Assembly (NCBI GenBank): GCA_015680685.1
Contig: MNCI01012713.1
Location: 915,946 to 979,945, forward strand
DNA from: Gnetum montanum
Lineage: Eukaryota; Streptophyta; Gnetopsida; Gnetales; Gnetaceae
Length of the DNA stretch: 64,000 nucleotides
Direction: 5' to 3'
Shown: positions 47,621 to 60,527 of the stretch, piece after piece
How the letters are laid out: each line of letters begins with the position of its first letter
How positions within the stretch are numbered: the first letter of the stretch is position 1
Position numbers and translations under genes: made by a program
Notes under the pieces: model-generated
What the model saw: only the letters and a program-made list of their open reading frames with translations
What the model was told of the DNA's origin: nothing
The model's database searches: none

Positions 47621-48740
47621 ACCATAATATTTTTTTGATTGGAATATTGCAATGTCATTGACACTTTTACGGGACTTTCATGCACTAACTCAAAAATTTA
47701 ATAGTTTATGCTAGGATTGTACAAATTATTAGAATTACAACAGTGCTAGCACCAGAGAACTACCAATTAACTTGTTTTGTTTTGCTTTCAAATGTGCATA
47801 GATTTGTACACAGATTTTGAAAACAAGTTTTTGGAACTTATAGGACAATCTTCCATTTTCGCTTCACATATGCTTCTCCCTTTTCCAAGAAAATCCTCCT
47901 TGCTTCCAAACTTGTTTGGTTATGTGCTCCCATGCTCTCAAACATTGTGAAACATATTAAAAAGCTATGATGAAATCACTGAAGTAGCCTTTTAAAACAG
48001 TTTCGATGAAATTTTAGCTGTGGAAATTGTGTTCAGTCTCTGCCAATAACATTGGAAATTAATACTTAAGCATGAATATTGTTGAGGACTGATAAGCGCA
48101 ACAATTTCTGAAATGGACTTCTACAATACATGACTTTAATTTGGATGGTGTTCTTCCCTGAACTGGGCTTCTTATTTGTACATTACTGCATCTAGTTAAC
48201 ACTTGATTGTGAGAGGTGTTTAGAGTGCTTTTCTGATCCAGACTGAGTGGCTTTTATTTCTTTTTTGTTTTTGAATAACACCACTAGTATTAGATTGTTA
48301 GAGAGGTTTAGAGTGCTTCTCTGATCTGGACATTCAAAAAAGCATGATTTTGCAAAATTTTGGGAGGAAGTGCAGATGCTAACTGCATCATATATGGAGG
48401 TGGAATTTAGCCACAATTCATAGAAACTGAAAGTTCTGCTCAGAAATTAAATCCTTCTTAGAATATTCTAGGTGAATTATTCAAGTTATTAAACATTTCT
48501 GTGAAGCATCTTGATAGCAAATGTTTTAACCCTCCTAATCACTGGAAGATCGTCAAATTCCTTGAAAGGTCATGTACACTATAATATAAGTATTTGGTGT
48601 CATTTATGCTTTATGTTGCTGTACATTTTATGGATGTGGCTGACAAGAATATTGAATTTTGACAGAAGTGTAAAGGTCCTCTTTATGTTACATAATTTGA
48701 AATCTGTTCTTTCTTTTAATGTATTTTTGTTTTTTTTCAG
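47621..48740. other. Intron sequence before exon at 48741
   Basis: A short direct repeat (tgagaggtgtttagagtgcttttctgatc-like, about 48210 and 48300). Otherwise nothing recognised. Confidence 0.4.
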
Positions 48741-49235
48741 GTACAATTTTCTAGGTCTTGCAATGAGCCTTGGAGATCCTTTTTTCAATTACGTAGACTT
48801 TGGTTTTTTCTTTGAAGCTTTGCTTGGAAATTTAGAAGCAATGGAGTTTAGACATGTGCGGCTTCTTATCCACTTAGTAATTATTCCCTTGGTAAAATCT
48901 TGTCCACCACATATATGGGATGTTTGGATTTCACGAACGTTGTGGCAGGTGTTGAAGTGTTGTGAAACTTTCCTCCTAAAATCTTGGGATTCTGTTCAAA
49001 AAGAAGGGAGGGCTATAGTTCCTGACCGGTTTTTGGATAGCTCTGCATTAGGTTTAATGAAGGAAGTTATGGAGGAAAAACTTCTCAGAGATTTGACTCG
49101 AGAATGCTGTAATTTGATGGCTGTGTTGGCTTCTCCTGGATTAAATAGAAGCCTTCCTCCAGCAGAACAACTTGTGAAGACAGACACGTTACCTTTACTT
49201 GACACTCAGAAAATATCTAAAGAAACACTGATAGG
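48741..49235 (+). CDS. HST: HASTY exon (largest in window)
   Basis: 495 bases, phase 2 in and out. It begins YNFLGLAMSLGDPFF, then MEFRHVRLLIHLVI, VKSCPPHIWD, EGRAIVPDRF, VMEEKLLRDLTREC and LASPGLNRSLP. These are the most conserved landmarks of the HASTY C-terminal half. The preceding 3.7 kb intron carries LINE relics. The ISKETLIG end splits the Gly codon with the next exon. Confidence 0.97.
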
Positions 49236-49337
49236 GTATTTTTTTCTCATGTGTTTTTTTAATTTTCTGTGTTGGAAAACTCAAATTATACATCTAACTA
49301 CAAAAGCCTTTATCATTATTGTTTCATAATTATGCAG

Positions 49338-49632
49338 ATTTTTAGTGAAAGATGAAAAGGTACTTTTATATGCTTTCAAAATCAGCAATGCAGCATTCAC
49401 ATGGCCAGACAGTGAATCAGTGATCAGAGTGGCTGCCTTTTGTGGATCTATTGTACCATATGGTATTGCAGCTCAACATCCAGACCTTCAGGAATTTATC
49501 GCAAATGCCATGTTTGAGCAAATAATCAGAGGTTTAGCGCTTGAGTCAAATGCAACTGTGCAGGCAGAGCTGGTTGGCCTTTGTCGTGAGATATATGTAC
49601 ATCTTTCAGCTAGATACATTGGTCCCAGACGG
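49338..49632 (+). CDS. HST: HASTY exon
   Basis: 295 bases completing the split Gly codon; encodes FLVKDEKVLLYAFKI, NAAFTWPDSES, LQEFIANAMFEQIIRGLA, LESNATVQ and GLCREIYVHLS. It matches the FTWTD, REFVSKDMFSAVIRGLGMESNA and ICREIFIYLS stretches of HASTY. Ends at IGPRR, donor gtaggg. Confidence 0.96.
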
Positions 49633-50110
49633 GTAGGGTTCTTTTTCATGTTTTTATTTCTCTTAATAATAATTTGGTAAAACCTATAAAATTGTTGCAC
49701 CTTCAATTAAATAGAAGGAGCTGTGCCTTAATGATGATTTTGCAAAGGTTCACCGTTATATTTATGGGTTCACACCACTATGCTTTCTTGCATTTGTACA
49801 CATTAATACTTGGTATTTTGAAAAGAATCGTTGACTTGCTTCCACAGTCTACACTAATGAACGTTTTTGAGCTTTTATAAATGCTTCATATGAGTTTTTG
49901 AGAAAATTCCATATTCAGATACGAAGCTTGAAGCTCATTACCTGTTTATGAGAATTACACGAAAGTAAGGAGCATGAAGAAGGTTTCATGTGGATAAGAA
50001 TGTTAAAACAAGGAAAAGTTTCATCGAGTGTTTCATATTTAGCTTTAACATGAAGCACCGAATTCTTTGTCAAAGATTGATTGGATTTATTGGATCTTGG
50101 TATAAAGCAG

Positions 50111-50297
50111 GTACTTTCAAGTCTTCCATGTTTGACAGAAGCAGCATTGCTTGATTTTGAATTGGCTTTCTCACATGCAACAACTGTCAAAGAACAGAAG
50201 ATGCTTATTAGGAGTCTACTGATAGCTGGTGCAGGAGACCAAATGAAAGCGCTGACTAGCGCTCAAAAGAATTCTGCAATTATAACGAACATATCAA
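50111..50297 (+). CDS. HST: HASTY exon
   Basis: 187 bases, phase 0 in and phase 1 out, from VLSSLPCLTEAAL to NSAIITNIS. VKEQKMLIRSLLIAGAGDQM matches PKEQKQLMRSLLLLGTGNNL of HASTY, followed by KALTSAQKN. Acceptor aagcag, donor gtagga. Confidence 0.96.
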
Positions 50298-52304
50298 GTA
50301 GGAATCACATTTGATCTGTTAGAACTTTCATTTTAATTTGATGTGTTCACATTGTAAGTTTTCTTCGTTGTTATTCCTTGCACGTCATTTACCTGTTTAC
50401 ATCCCTATAGTGATTGTGTTTGAACTTGTGCCAGTTGTTTACAATGTCTAGGTTAACTGATTCATTTATTATTTTTGAACATTGTTAGACTCTTTAACTT
50501 AATTTCAGAGGAAAGACGAGGGGTTTTGTCTTTTCCAGAACATGGCTTTCATGAAATGGAGATGTTGAAATTTTTCTTTAAAGGGTAACAGAACCAAAAT
50601 AAAAAATAAAAATAAAAATCAAAAATCATCATCATCACACGTTCTGACAACACCGAAATAAAATTTGTAAATGTCGAATATTGTTTCACAATTTGATCTA
50701 TATACAGAAGGCTTTCAGAATTACTTGTTAAATGAAGGTCTATCCTGACTTGATTTGGGTATACTAGTCATCGTTTGCATCAACCGAACCAAAGGCCTGA
50801 GCTTATTTATCTCGTGACAAAGTTCTGTAACAGCATTCTTTTTACGCATCATTACCGAAGCTTTGATTAAACTGAGCACTCTAAAATGAGCCTATGTAAT
50901 ATGCAGTAATGATCTATCAGTTGAAGCTTTTATAAATTACAAATCAATAACACAGGAAATAAAAATTTTGAAGTAAAAAACAAAAAACAAAACAAAAAAA
51001 TGCGTAAGGTATATGGTACAAAGAGTGTAGTTATAGGGAAAATCTGCCAACCACAATCAACACTGGGCTTCTCTCCCTCTCTAGTCCATTCTTCTCTTTT
51101 CAATCCTTTCAACTTCCTCCAAGATCCACAGTTTCACTCTATTCAAAGAGTTACTGATCGCATTGATGGCATATCCTAGCCTCATAGGTGACTTCTCATA
51201 ATACAAGGAAACCCAAGAAATTATAGATTTTTTAACATGTAAGTTTGAACCTTTTAGAATATGCAACCTCTCATCGCCGTTTGTGAGGTTAATGGGCTCT
51301 ATCCATAGAGGTTAACAAGCAACATTATGGAATCACTCGGTTGCTATTACATCAAAAGGGTAACAAATAAATTCTTCCAGAAAACCAACCTCTGCTAAAA
51401 TTTCCGCTATATCCTTTGTTCTTCCACTATATCCCATTCTCTTCTCATGAAGCGTAGATCCATTGTTACCTGGACCAGGTGCCTCATGAAACTGAGTAGA
51501 GGAAACTTCCTGTTCAACTTCCTCTGGTGTGATTTGATTATTAATATTTCTTTTATGTTTGCTTAGAATCTACCAGGCCATAGATTTTATTATAGACTGG
51601 TGTAACCTATTTTTCTTTTGCAGTGTTAGTAAGGAACTTCTTAAACAACTTTATTATTTCCCAACTCCTAAAGAAAGATTTAGTATTTAGAAATAAGGCA
51701 TAGCGTATTCTGTCAGTGCCTATTTTCTGCAAAATGTCAAGTGGAATGTGATGCTAGGGGCAAGGTCTCAGGTGGTGTCCTTTTTTGGTTTCAACACGAC
51801 ACTTCCAATGAGTAGAAAATAACCTGCTGGTGTCCATCTTCATTTTAAAAAAAGTACAATGTAATTGAGATTATGACTCCATGCAGTATATTATGTACCC
51901 ACAATTCGGGGCCAATTATGGTTGCTTAAAGTATTTGTAAGTAGTGAGATCATAATCCAAAAAAATCCGATATTGTTAACCTTGAAGTTAAACCAGTTGC
52001 TTTCTATTGCAAAAATTAAATACTGAAAAACCAAACGGTAAAAAAAAAATAAAAATCCAAAAACAAAAACAAAACGAAACGAATGTATTCAACTTATGAG
52101 AAGTCATAAAATGATATTTTCGGAACCAGTTTATAATTTATGTAATTATAATTGTGGTTTGTTGTGAGAAATAGGATATCAATCTTTCTCTGATCCTTGA
52201 TTATTTTCTCGGCAACATTGTTTGTCATGTTGTAAACAATAAAGGCAATTTGGGAATTACTCATTACAAGGAATTGTTTTCTGGTGTTTTTCTGTTTTGT
52301 GCAG
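50298..52304. other. Last HASTY intron with an antisense open stretch
   Basis: On the minus strand, 51555-51085 gives about 150 codons with two stops, including EEVEQEVSSTQFHEAPGPG, KRMGYSGRTKDIAEILAEVG and KLWILEEVERIEKRRMD. I do not recognise the family. The rest is AT-rich intron with A-rich runs near 50590 and 52040. Confidence 0.4.
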
Positions 52305-52381
52305 CATCAAGAACTGTCTCTACTCGCAACGATATGAATTCAAGGGAGGATGGTTTAATTGGCTTGGCATCTTTATCCTGA
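52305..52381 (+). CDS. HST: HASTY last coding exon and stop
   Basis: 77 bases after acceptor gtgcag. It completes a Thr codon and reads SRTVSTRNDMNSRE...LASLS with TGA at 52379-52381. The position and length are right for the short, variable tail of HASTY, but the tail sequence itself is poorly conserved, so this exon rests on splice signals and phase more than on homology. Confidence 0.82.
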
Positions 52382-53087
52382 ATATGACATCGCAATATCC
52401 GTAAACAGCATTTTAAATCTCCAGATGTTATACAAAAGTCTTTTAGGTTACTCCATTGTTGTATAGTTGCCCATTTTTCAAATTTCAAGGAAAGTTGTGT
52501 TCCCGTTGTTAGGTTAGCGTAGTTGTGTTAACAGTCAAATTTAATATTCAATGGTTTTTATTTATTTATTTATAATAAGAGAGTGAGCATGCCAATGTAT
52601 GTATTATGATCAAACTATTTAATTATCTCAAAATGGAGCATCTGAAATAATCGGGCATACATCTACATGATTGTTATCGATGACTGTAATTTGCAAAGTC
52701 ATGCAGTGGATTCGTATATAAACTTCGTCCACTTGACTGCTTAATTTCTTTTCTCAAAGAAAACTAAAAACTTGGTTCCATTATATTTTGGTGAAAAAAT
52801 TAGAAATCATGTCTTGATCTCTTGTTACTGGGGCATGTATATGATGTTTACAATCATTTGATGTAATTTACATTTTTCTTTGAAAGTTTATTAAATGTGT
52901 CCAAGATTTTAAGATATTTCTGCGTGTACTATAAACATACGGATATGAGCAGCAGCACCAGCAACGGTTCTAACAATTTTACAATTTTAAGAAGTGTACC
53001 GGCAGTTTTAATGAGTAGATTTGAATGTTAGATATGCGTGGCATTTTTTTGGGACATTTTTTGAAAAGTATCTACATGTAGAATCCA
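52382..53087 (+). other. HASTY 3' UTR and flank
   Basis: AT-rich sequence after the HASTY stop. The 3' UTR presumably ends in the first few hundred bases; T-rich stretches around 52555-52575 would suit a plant polyadenylation region, but no clear AATAAA decides the site. No other gene or repeat was recognised here. Confidence 0.4.
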
Positions 53088-56000
53088 AAACCAACCAGAC
53101 ATCTCACAATGGACTCAAGAAGGATTATGTTCAACGTTCACAACAGCTGCACACACAGATCACTTGTTAGTTCATGGGTTAGGACTGTAGCGAGTACGCT
53201 TCATGAAAACATACAACTAACACGATGAACATGACATACACAGCCACAAGAAGTGGAAGCAATCATAGATGACACACCATACTCCTAGAAGAGTTACAAT
53301 ATGTTCTTACTCTTAACGCATCTAGCTCTAAGCCTCACTCCAAAGAGAAGGGTGGTAGCTTAAGCATTGAATCTAAAGCTGCTTTGCAAGCCTACATATT
53401 CTTATAATAAGGTACATAAAGAGGTTAGGGCCAATGTAGTTCTTTGGTGATGGTTGTGATAGCATGGAACCCGTGGGGATCTTCACACTTCTTTGGCTCC
53501 ATTTCACATGGAAACAAGCTTTGATCCATCAATAAGGCATGTTTTTCTATTCTCTTGTTTGAAAGAAGCAATGTCCTCGAAGCTTAAGTCTTTGTTTGTA
53601 TGCATCTTCAAACATGGAGAGCTTATTGGATATCTAAGATGGACTATGCCTTAACATTTAGAGCACCTACATGTACAACATAAGCACACATCACTTGTTA
53701 GTCCATGAGTCAGGAGCATAACAAGTACGCCTTGTGAAATCACATAAGTGACACAACCAACATGACACATATAACCACAAGAAGCACAAGCAACCACAAA
53801 TGACATCATACGACATGTTTTTACTAACATAGCTAGTATTAAGCCCTGTTCCAAAGAGAAGGGTAGTGGCCCCAACATTGAGGTTGAAGCTTCATTGCAA
53901 GCCTACATATCTTTGTGATGAAGTACACAAAAGAATCATGGCCAATGTTGTTCTTTAATGATGGTTGTGATAGCATGGAACCCATGAAGATCTCCACATT
54001 TCTCTAGTTGTTTTGGAGGGAAACAACCTTGTTTCCACCAAGGCATGCACTACTCTAGCGAAGCAATGTTCACCACCAACTCTTAAGTCCAAAACTAGCT
54101 AGATGTCGTAAAGCGAATCTAAGATGAACTATGCCTCTATGTTCACAACACTTGAACACACAACATAAGCGCACATCACCTATTAGTCTATGAGTTAGGA
54201 GCATATCGAGTATGCTTCAAGAAAACATATAAGCGGCATGATCAACATGATACACACACATAACCACAAGAAGCACAATCCACCATACATGACATACCAT
54301 AGTCCTAGAAGAGCCTTAAGCCCTACTTCAAAGAGAAAGGCAGTGACCCAAGCATTGAGTCTAAAGCTCATTTGCAAGCCTACATATCCTTGTGACAAAG
54401 TACACAAAGGAATTAGGGACAATGTAGTTCTTTGGTGATGGTTGTGATAGCATGGAACCTGTGAGGATCTCCACACTCCTCTAACCCCTATTCAAAAGGA
54501 AAACTGTAACACCCTGCCTTAGCTAGGGCAAGGTGATGCCTATGATCAAGTAATCTTAGCACAAAAGCATGACAACTAGAACTAGTAATGTGCAGAATAC
54601 ATGCTAATAAGAAAAGTCAAATAGTACAGAACTTTCCTACCATACCAAAAATGAAACATACATATCACGTCATCAAAATGCATGTCTCTACATAAAAGAA
54701 AACTATACACTGCTTTGCGAAAATATGAAAAAACACATAAACCTCATCATTGTATATAGAAGAGTATAGTACAAAGAGTTTCATACAAGGATATCTAGTC
54801 CACACTATTGTACATGGAAATATACGATAACCAAGCACTGAAGGATTTCCCCTCCTCTATTCTCTCTCTTCGTGCTCGTCTAGGCTCTTGCACTTTTCAC
54901 CTGTAATGAAATAAAGTCAGTACACAATTGAGTGGGAAGCCTTTACACTTCCCCTACTAGATGGTTGACAAGTGTTGTACTAGAGAGGAGTGGGATACAA
55001 GGCAACTTGCAACACTGTTAGTCTCATGCATGCTCAATACACACCATATCACCCATGAAGCTAACATATGATCATACAAGCATCGACAAAGCGATGATCT
55101 GACATCATCTATTGTGTCCATGTCATCATACCCATGATATACCATAAATAGTCCATGATCCACACAATCATAATCCCAACAGAATACCTATTTTCAACAG
55201 TATGACTCATAACCTAATACTATCACATACATAGCCCACGTGGATGCTAGCATATCTGTGCTCAGTGTAGCATGTGAAACGTTGCCATGAGTACTCATAA
55301 TAGCCATTGCTTGCAGGTCTTTTATTAGTATTTTATTTATCCAATTGGTGCTAGGGTCTATCAACTTGTGACTTGCAACCACTAGTCTTTTAGAGGATTG
55401 GTGATAAGGATGAACACACCTATGCCATGGACCAATCATAGAGATGAACACATCTAGGCTCTCCTACTCTTAGGATGAGGCCTGAGATAAGAGCCTTATC
55501 GATGCATCATAGTGGGGGTCAATCCATACCACCTTTAGGGTGCCTCATCACCAACTGGTCCACACCCTAATATAGCACCACCCATCAACGACCATCACAA
55601 GCGTCATTGCAAAAACATGTACACAGTCCGACTAGCTTAAGCCAACACATGTCATAAGCACAACACACCTAAACAAACACAACTGCACAAATCCACCTCT
55701 CATGAAAACAATACCACAATGTAATAGAACACCATGAAGACCTTGATATGACAAAACAATACCATAGTTCTAGAAAGACACGTGCTTCCATACAAATGAC
55801 CACTATAATAACTTTCAAAATGAGATATGCCCAAAGAAAAAACTAATTTTGCGATTACAAAATACTTCCCAAGGCGATCCCAATGACACTAATTTTACCT
55901 AAATCGAACTCTTAGAAGCAAAGTTATGTGTGTCCAAAGTTTGATTAATAAAATAATATTTGGAATGCCCAAAAGAAAACACTCGCATCCCAAGAGGCCC

Positions 56001-58380
56001 CACAAATAGCATATCATAAGAGGCTCATCAACACCACATATTATAGTCCACATGTCCACATCATCCCATACATTGCATATATATTCATCCACAATCCGTA
56101 ACCAAAATTGGACAATTTTGGGAAAATAGACAAAATAACATGTCCAAGCTCAATCCTTGAGCTATTCGTCCCACATGGCCACATTGCATAATCATATACA
56201 CTAATCTAGCACAAAAATACAGGGGAAAGGCAAAGACAACCCACTAATTAAAATTGTTGGGGCAGAAAGGTTGAAACAAGGAGAAAATACTCAAAAATCC
56301 AGTAGGACTCCATTTCACTCCCAACAAGTTCTGCACCCACGTAGATATGATCATAGGAATCCGAAATCCAAGTTCAGAGCAAGAAAAAAGCATCTACAAG
56401 GCTTAGAATCCATGAAAAGAAGAGAGCATAAAGAAAAATGAAAGAAAACAAACTCTTGTGTGTTTTTGTTTTTGTGAATAGAAAAAAAAAAAAAAAAAAA
56501 CCAAAACCCAAGTTTGGTACAAGCGGTGGTGGTGAGAAGTAAAAGAAACTTAAAAAACAAAAACTATGCTTTTAAACATATGCCTACACGTAACCTTTGT
56601 TCTTTCTTCCATGGGCACACGTCACGTACTAGCATTACTTTACTTTTTGGTTTTTTTTATGTCTTTAACTTGAATTATTTATTTATATTTTTTTACGAAA
56701 TGATATTTTCATAAGTTATTTTTATTTTTCGTTTTCGCCACTAATATCATAAACTTTAAACTTGCGTAACAAACACATGGGGACTCCAAATCAAAATCCA
56801 TTTGAACTTACGAGATCCTTATCATACGCTTTACACATTCACATGCCAAAACCATGCCTAAATATCACGCAACATAGTGTTATAATACAAATGCCTACAT
56901 ACCAAAATCACACATAAAGCATAGAAACATACTAGATTGGTGCTCTTGTACCCTAATCCCATACCCCTTCCAGCAACATCACCTGTCTAACACATCACAC
57001 AGGGCTAGTGTACATAATCACATTAGTTAAGCATGTAAAGGCATCATAATCATAACAAAAAATGAAGCCTCATAACATATAAAATACATTAACGTGTCCC
57101 CAAAAACCCATTGGGACTCCACATGTAATGTCTATGTGTTGCTCTGGGTGGGGGTGTAACAAAAACAATTTTTGATCCACCAACAAGACATGTTTTCCTA
57201 CACTTTTCTCTGCTTGAAAGAAGCAACATCCATTAGAGCTTAAGCCTTTGTTCATATATACCTTCAAATGTGAAGAGCCCATTAGATATTCAAGATGGAC
57301 TAAGCCTCAGTGTTCACAACAGCTGCACACACAACATAAGCGTACATCATCCATTAGTTCATGGATTAGGAGTGTAGCGAGTATGCCTCATGAAATCATA
57401 TAAGTGGCATGATTAGCATAACACACACACACATAACCATAACAAGCACAAGTAATCCTACATTACATACATATTCCTAGACAAGCTACAACATGTTTCT
57501 TCTCTAATGAACATAGTTGTAAGCCCCACTTTGAGGAGAAGGATGGTGGCCTAAGCATCAAAGCTAAAGCTCCTCCGCAAGCCTACATATCTTTGTGATG
57601 AAGTACATAAAGGAATTCAGGCCAATGCACATTTTAAATTATGGTTGTGATAGCATAAAACTTGTGAGGATCTCCACACTACTTCAACCTTCATTCTAGA
57701 GGGAAAACAACATTTGATCCACCAACAAGGCATGCATTGCTTTTGCAAAGCATTATTTGACAACACTCTTGAGTCGAAAACTAACCAAACATCCTGAAGT
57801 AGACCTAGGATGGACTACACCTTAATGTTCACAGGACATAAACACACAACATAAGCACACATCACTTGTTAGTTCATGGGTTAGAAGTGTAGTGAGTATG
57901 CCTCATGAAAGCATATAAGCACCTTGACCAACATGATACACACGTACACACATAACCATAACAAGCACAAGCAACCACACATGACACACCATACTCTTAG
58001 AAGAGCTACGACATGTTCCTACTCTAACACATATAGTCCTAAGCCCTACTTCGAAGAGAAGGGTAGTGATTCAAGCATTGAATTTGAAGCTCCTCTAAAA
58101 GCCTATATATCCTTGTGATGAAGTAAACAAAGGAATCAAGGCCAGTGTAGTTCTTTGGTGATGGTTATGATAGCATGAAACCTGTGGGAATCTCCACACT
58201 CCTTGAGTCCTTGTTCTAGAGGAAAACAACTTTTGATTCACTAACAGGGCATGTTTTTCTACACTCTTCCTTTCTTGAAAGAAGGGACATCCTTAGAGCT
58301 TACTCATTTGTACCTTCAAATATGGAGAGCCCATTGGATATCAAGGATATTGAACAACTCAAAAATCAATTTGATAGTTA
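53088..58380 (-). repeat. Tandem array, unit about 480-530 bp
   Basis: A marker resembling cacttgttagtycatgrgtta occurs near 53163, 53692, 54178, 57348 and 57864. Removing the solo LTR (2657 bp plus duplication) makes the third interval about 508. Each unit also carries gcaagcctacatat, gatggttgtgatagcat and ggaaaacaa...gatccacyaacaagrcatg. Probably part of a long LTR of a minus-strand element whose gag lies at 59.4-59.8 kb. Confidence 0.8.
54505..57161. mobile_element. Solo LTR 2, 2657 bp, TSD aaaac
   Basis: TGTAACACCCTGCC at the left and GGGTGTAACA at the right, flanked by aaaac at 54500-54504 and 57162-57166. The empty site can be read in neighbouring tandem units (gggaaaacaacatttgatcc at 57701), which confirms a clean insertion. 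Same family as the element at 19325-21756. Confidence 0.95.
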
Positions 58381-58624
58381 TAGACAAGAAGGCTCAATAG
58401 CTAGGGTAGTCCATCATAAAGCGTGAATTTTGAACTCAACTTGATATCCAACTGAGGCTTAGAGATGTTCACGCAAGCTAGGTTAAGGAAGTAAAGGCTT
58501 ATCCTTTTTCATGCAAATTATACCAAGCATTTTAACTGGAGTGAGACTTACTTAAAATGTGAACCATTTTTCTATACTTGAAGTGATACAAAGGTTTAGT
58601 ATTTTGGAGGCACTCATTCCTCCA

Positions 58625-58795
58625 TCTTAATCATATGCTTCCTACTCGAAGACACAGTCCCAATCCTACGCTTCGTACTTAAAGACGCAATCACAATCCT
58701 ACACTCTTTGCTTGGAGACATAGTCATAATCCTATGCTTCCTACTCAAACACAGTCATAATCCTATGCTACCTACTTGAAGATATAGTTACATAC
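58625..58795. repeat. Minisatellite, unit about 41 bp
   Basis: About four imperfect units of aatcctatgcttcctactygaagacayagtca. It lies between the tandem array and the gag relic. Confidence 0.75.
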
Positions 58796-59403
58796 CTATT
58801 CCTCTTTTCAAAGATAGCTATGAATAGATACCACTTTTCTAGAGTCACCATCAAGAAAATGTACTCCGTCAAACTCTCTCTTTCTCCATCCACTCATGTG
58901 CACATGATTTTTTTTAATCTAAAATCAATTCATGTAAGAAGTAGTTGTGCTAGGCTAACCATGTTCCAATCCTCTTAACACTCATTGCTATGATTGAATA
59001 CTAGATTCTTTACCTTTTGCTAAGGTGGTTAGGTTCTTATGTAACTATTGGAAGGAGTCCAAAAATCCCATATCTTACTCTTGGTCATCCTAGTTAGAGA
59101 TCATCAACAGATCATGAGGCTGATGCTCAACTACATTCGACCTATGATTCTCATCTAGTCTATTTCCATCACTTCTAACTTGAAGATTTTGAGAGAATTC
59201 TTGAGCATAATGCTCTTTATCATAGATGTAGAATTTAAACTTGGATTTCTAGGAGGATATTGGGAGAATGTTTTGAAACCTGATCTTTTATTCCATAACT
59301 CTTGTTGTTCTTAAGAAGCTTGATGTTTCCCATATCCCTAGGATGAGGCTTATTTTCTTGGAGTTGGATCAGCTTAAGGGCCTCTGAATCCATTAGAATT
59401 TAC

Positions 59404-59800
59404 CTATGTATCATCTCTCCAAGAATTATTACTCTCTTTCTTACTCTCAAGTGGCTGCTCCACTACACTCTTATCTTTCTTTTGCACATTGTAATTAGTT
59501 AAACTGCCAACAACTTGGATGGCCTCCCTGAATCCTGTGATTTGGCAAGTTTTGAGTTCAAGTTGGACCCAAGGTTTGAGGCCATTGATAAAAAATTTGT
59601 ACATGTTTCCCTCATCCATACTTAGGATTTGTATGATGATGTTTGGGTATTCCCAAATATACTCTTTTAGTTCTCCTATATGCTAAATCTCCTTTAGCTT
59701 CATCCAAGATTTCTTAATGGAAGTGCTTGGATGAAAGTTCTCAATCAAAGCTTTCTTAAATTGATCCCAGGTTCTGTGGGTTGCTCAATCCTAGCTTTAT
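59404..59800 (-). pseudogene. Retrotransposon gag relic
   Basis: Minus strand: TWDQFKKALIENFHPSTSIK, KSWMKLKEI-stop-HIGELKEYI, then MDEGNMYKFFINGLKPWVQL and GFREAIQVVGSL. This is the retrotransposon gag fold (W-x-F...F...L..GL...). It is followed toward the right by a primer-site-like sequence at about 60525-60540. Confidence 0.85.
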
Positions 59801-60527
59801 CTTCTTGAAGAATGTTAAGGCACTAGGTTTTTGCTATTCCACCTAAAAGTTAGGTAGCAATGCAAGCTTGTCTTTCAATGGCATATTCATACATCTCTAA
59901 GAACTCTTTTACAAGGCCTCAATCTTATTTTGTTGGCTCTTGTACAAGGCTTGTTGAGTTTCTAGAGACAATTATAGCTCTTGAATTTCATCTCAAAGTT
60001 CCTATTTGAAAAGCTATAGATCATCAACAACATCTCTAATTCACTTCACCAAGTTCCTCAACACAAAATTTTAAGTTAGAGTGAGTTTGTGTTTGGTTCT
60101 AGAGCCCAACTCTAGAAAAAAAAAAGCTTCCATTAGATTAATGAGCTTTGAATCATATGAGCCTTCTTTGCTGTGGGTATACTTCACATGACGATATTGT
60201 CTACTTGTAACAAATGGTCTCATATTTCTTGCATGTTTTTAGTGGATTCATCAATATGCCTTTTATCAATCATTTTAACATCCTTGTTTTTGTGCATATC
60301 CTAGTGCACGTTCAAATTGTCATGCACCTCCTCATGCATATGACTACCTCAATTGCCATCTCCAAATAGTCCATTGTGAGGATTAGGAATAGGAAGAGTA
60401 TTGTTAAGGTTTCAACTTCCTTTGCTCTTCTTTTTGTGCACCATGGTACACAAGTCACAAACAGTGAATCACGATTAAGAACCACATACCCAAAATTACT
60501 AAAATCCTCAAACCACAAATCATAACT

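Larger units (their letters stand above)
2790..52381 (+). other. HST: HASTY gene, 3' part (13 exons)
   Basis: HASTY is the plant exportin-5 homologue, a karyopherin of the importin-beta superfamily that acts in the nucleus in the microRNA pathway. The joined exons give 841 codons and a stop, with every junction GT-AG and phase-compatible. The protein follows Arabidopsis HASTY, as I remember it, nearly residue for residue in spacing, including MEEKLLRDLTRE, ASPGLN, ESNA and LxSLPCLT. It lacks about the first 350 residues, whose exons must lie left of base 1 or in sequence I did not recognise. Introns are 147, 19350, 129, 72, 133, 20780, 87, 78, 3703, 102, 478 and 2007 bases. No in-frame stop or frameshift was seen, so the gene looks functional. 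The long introns hold nearly all of the retrotransposons in this window. Confidence 0.95.

Noticed and set aside
53088-58380. Possible CRISPR-like or satellite array
   Set aside because: Units are about 500 bp, diverged, and associated with a retrotransposon gag and primer site; nothing resembles short repeats with spacers, and the genome is a plant nuclear one.
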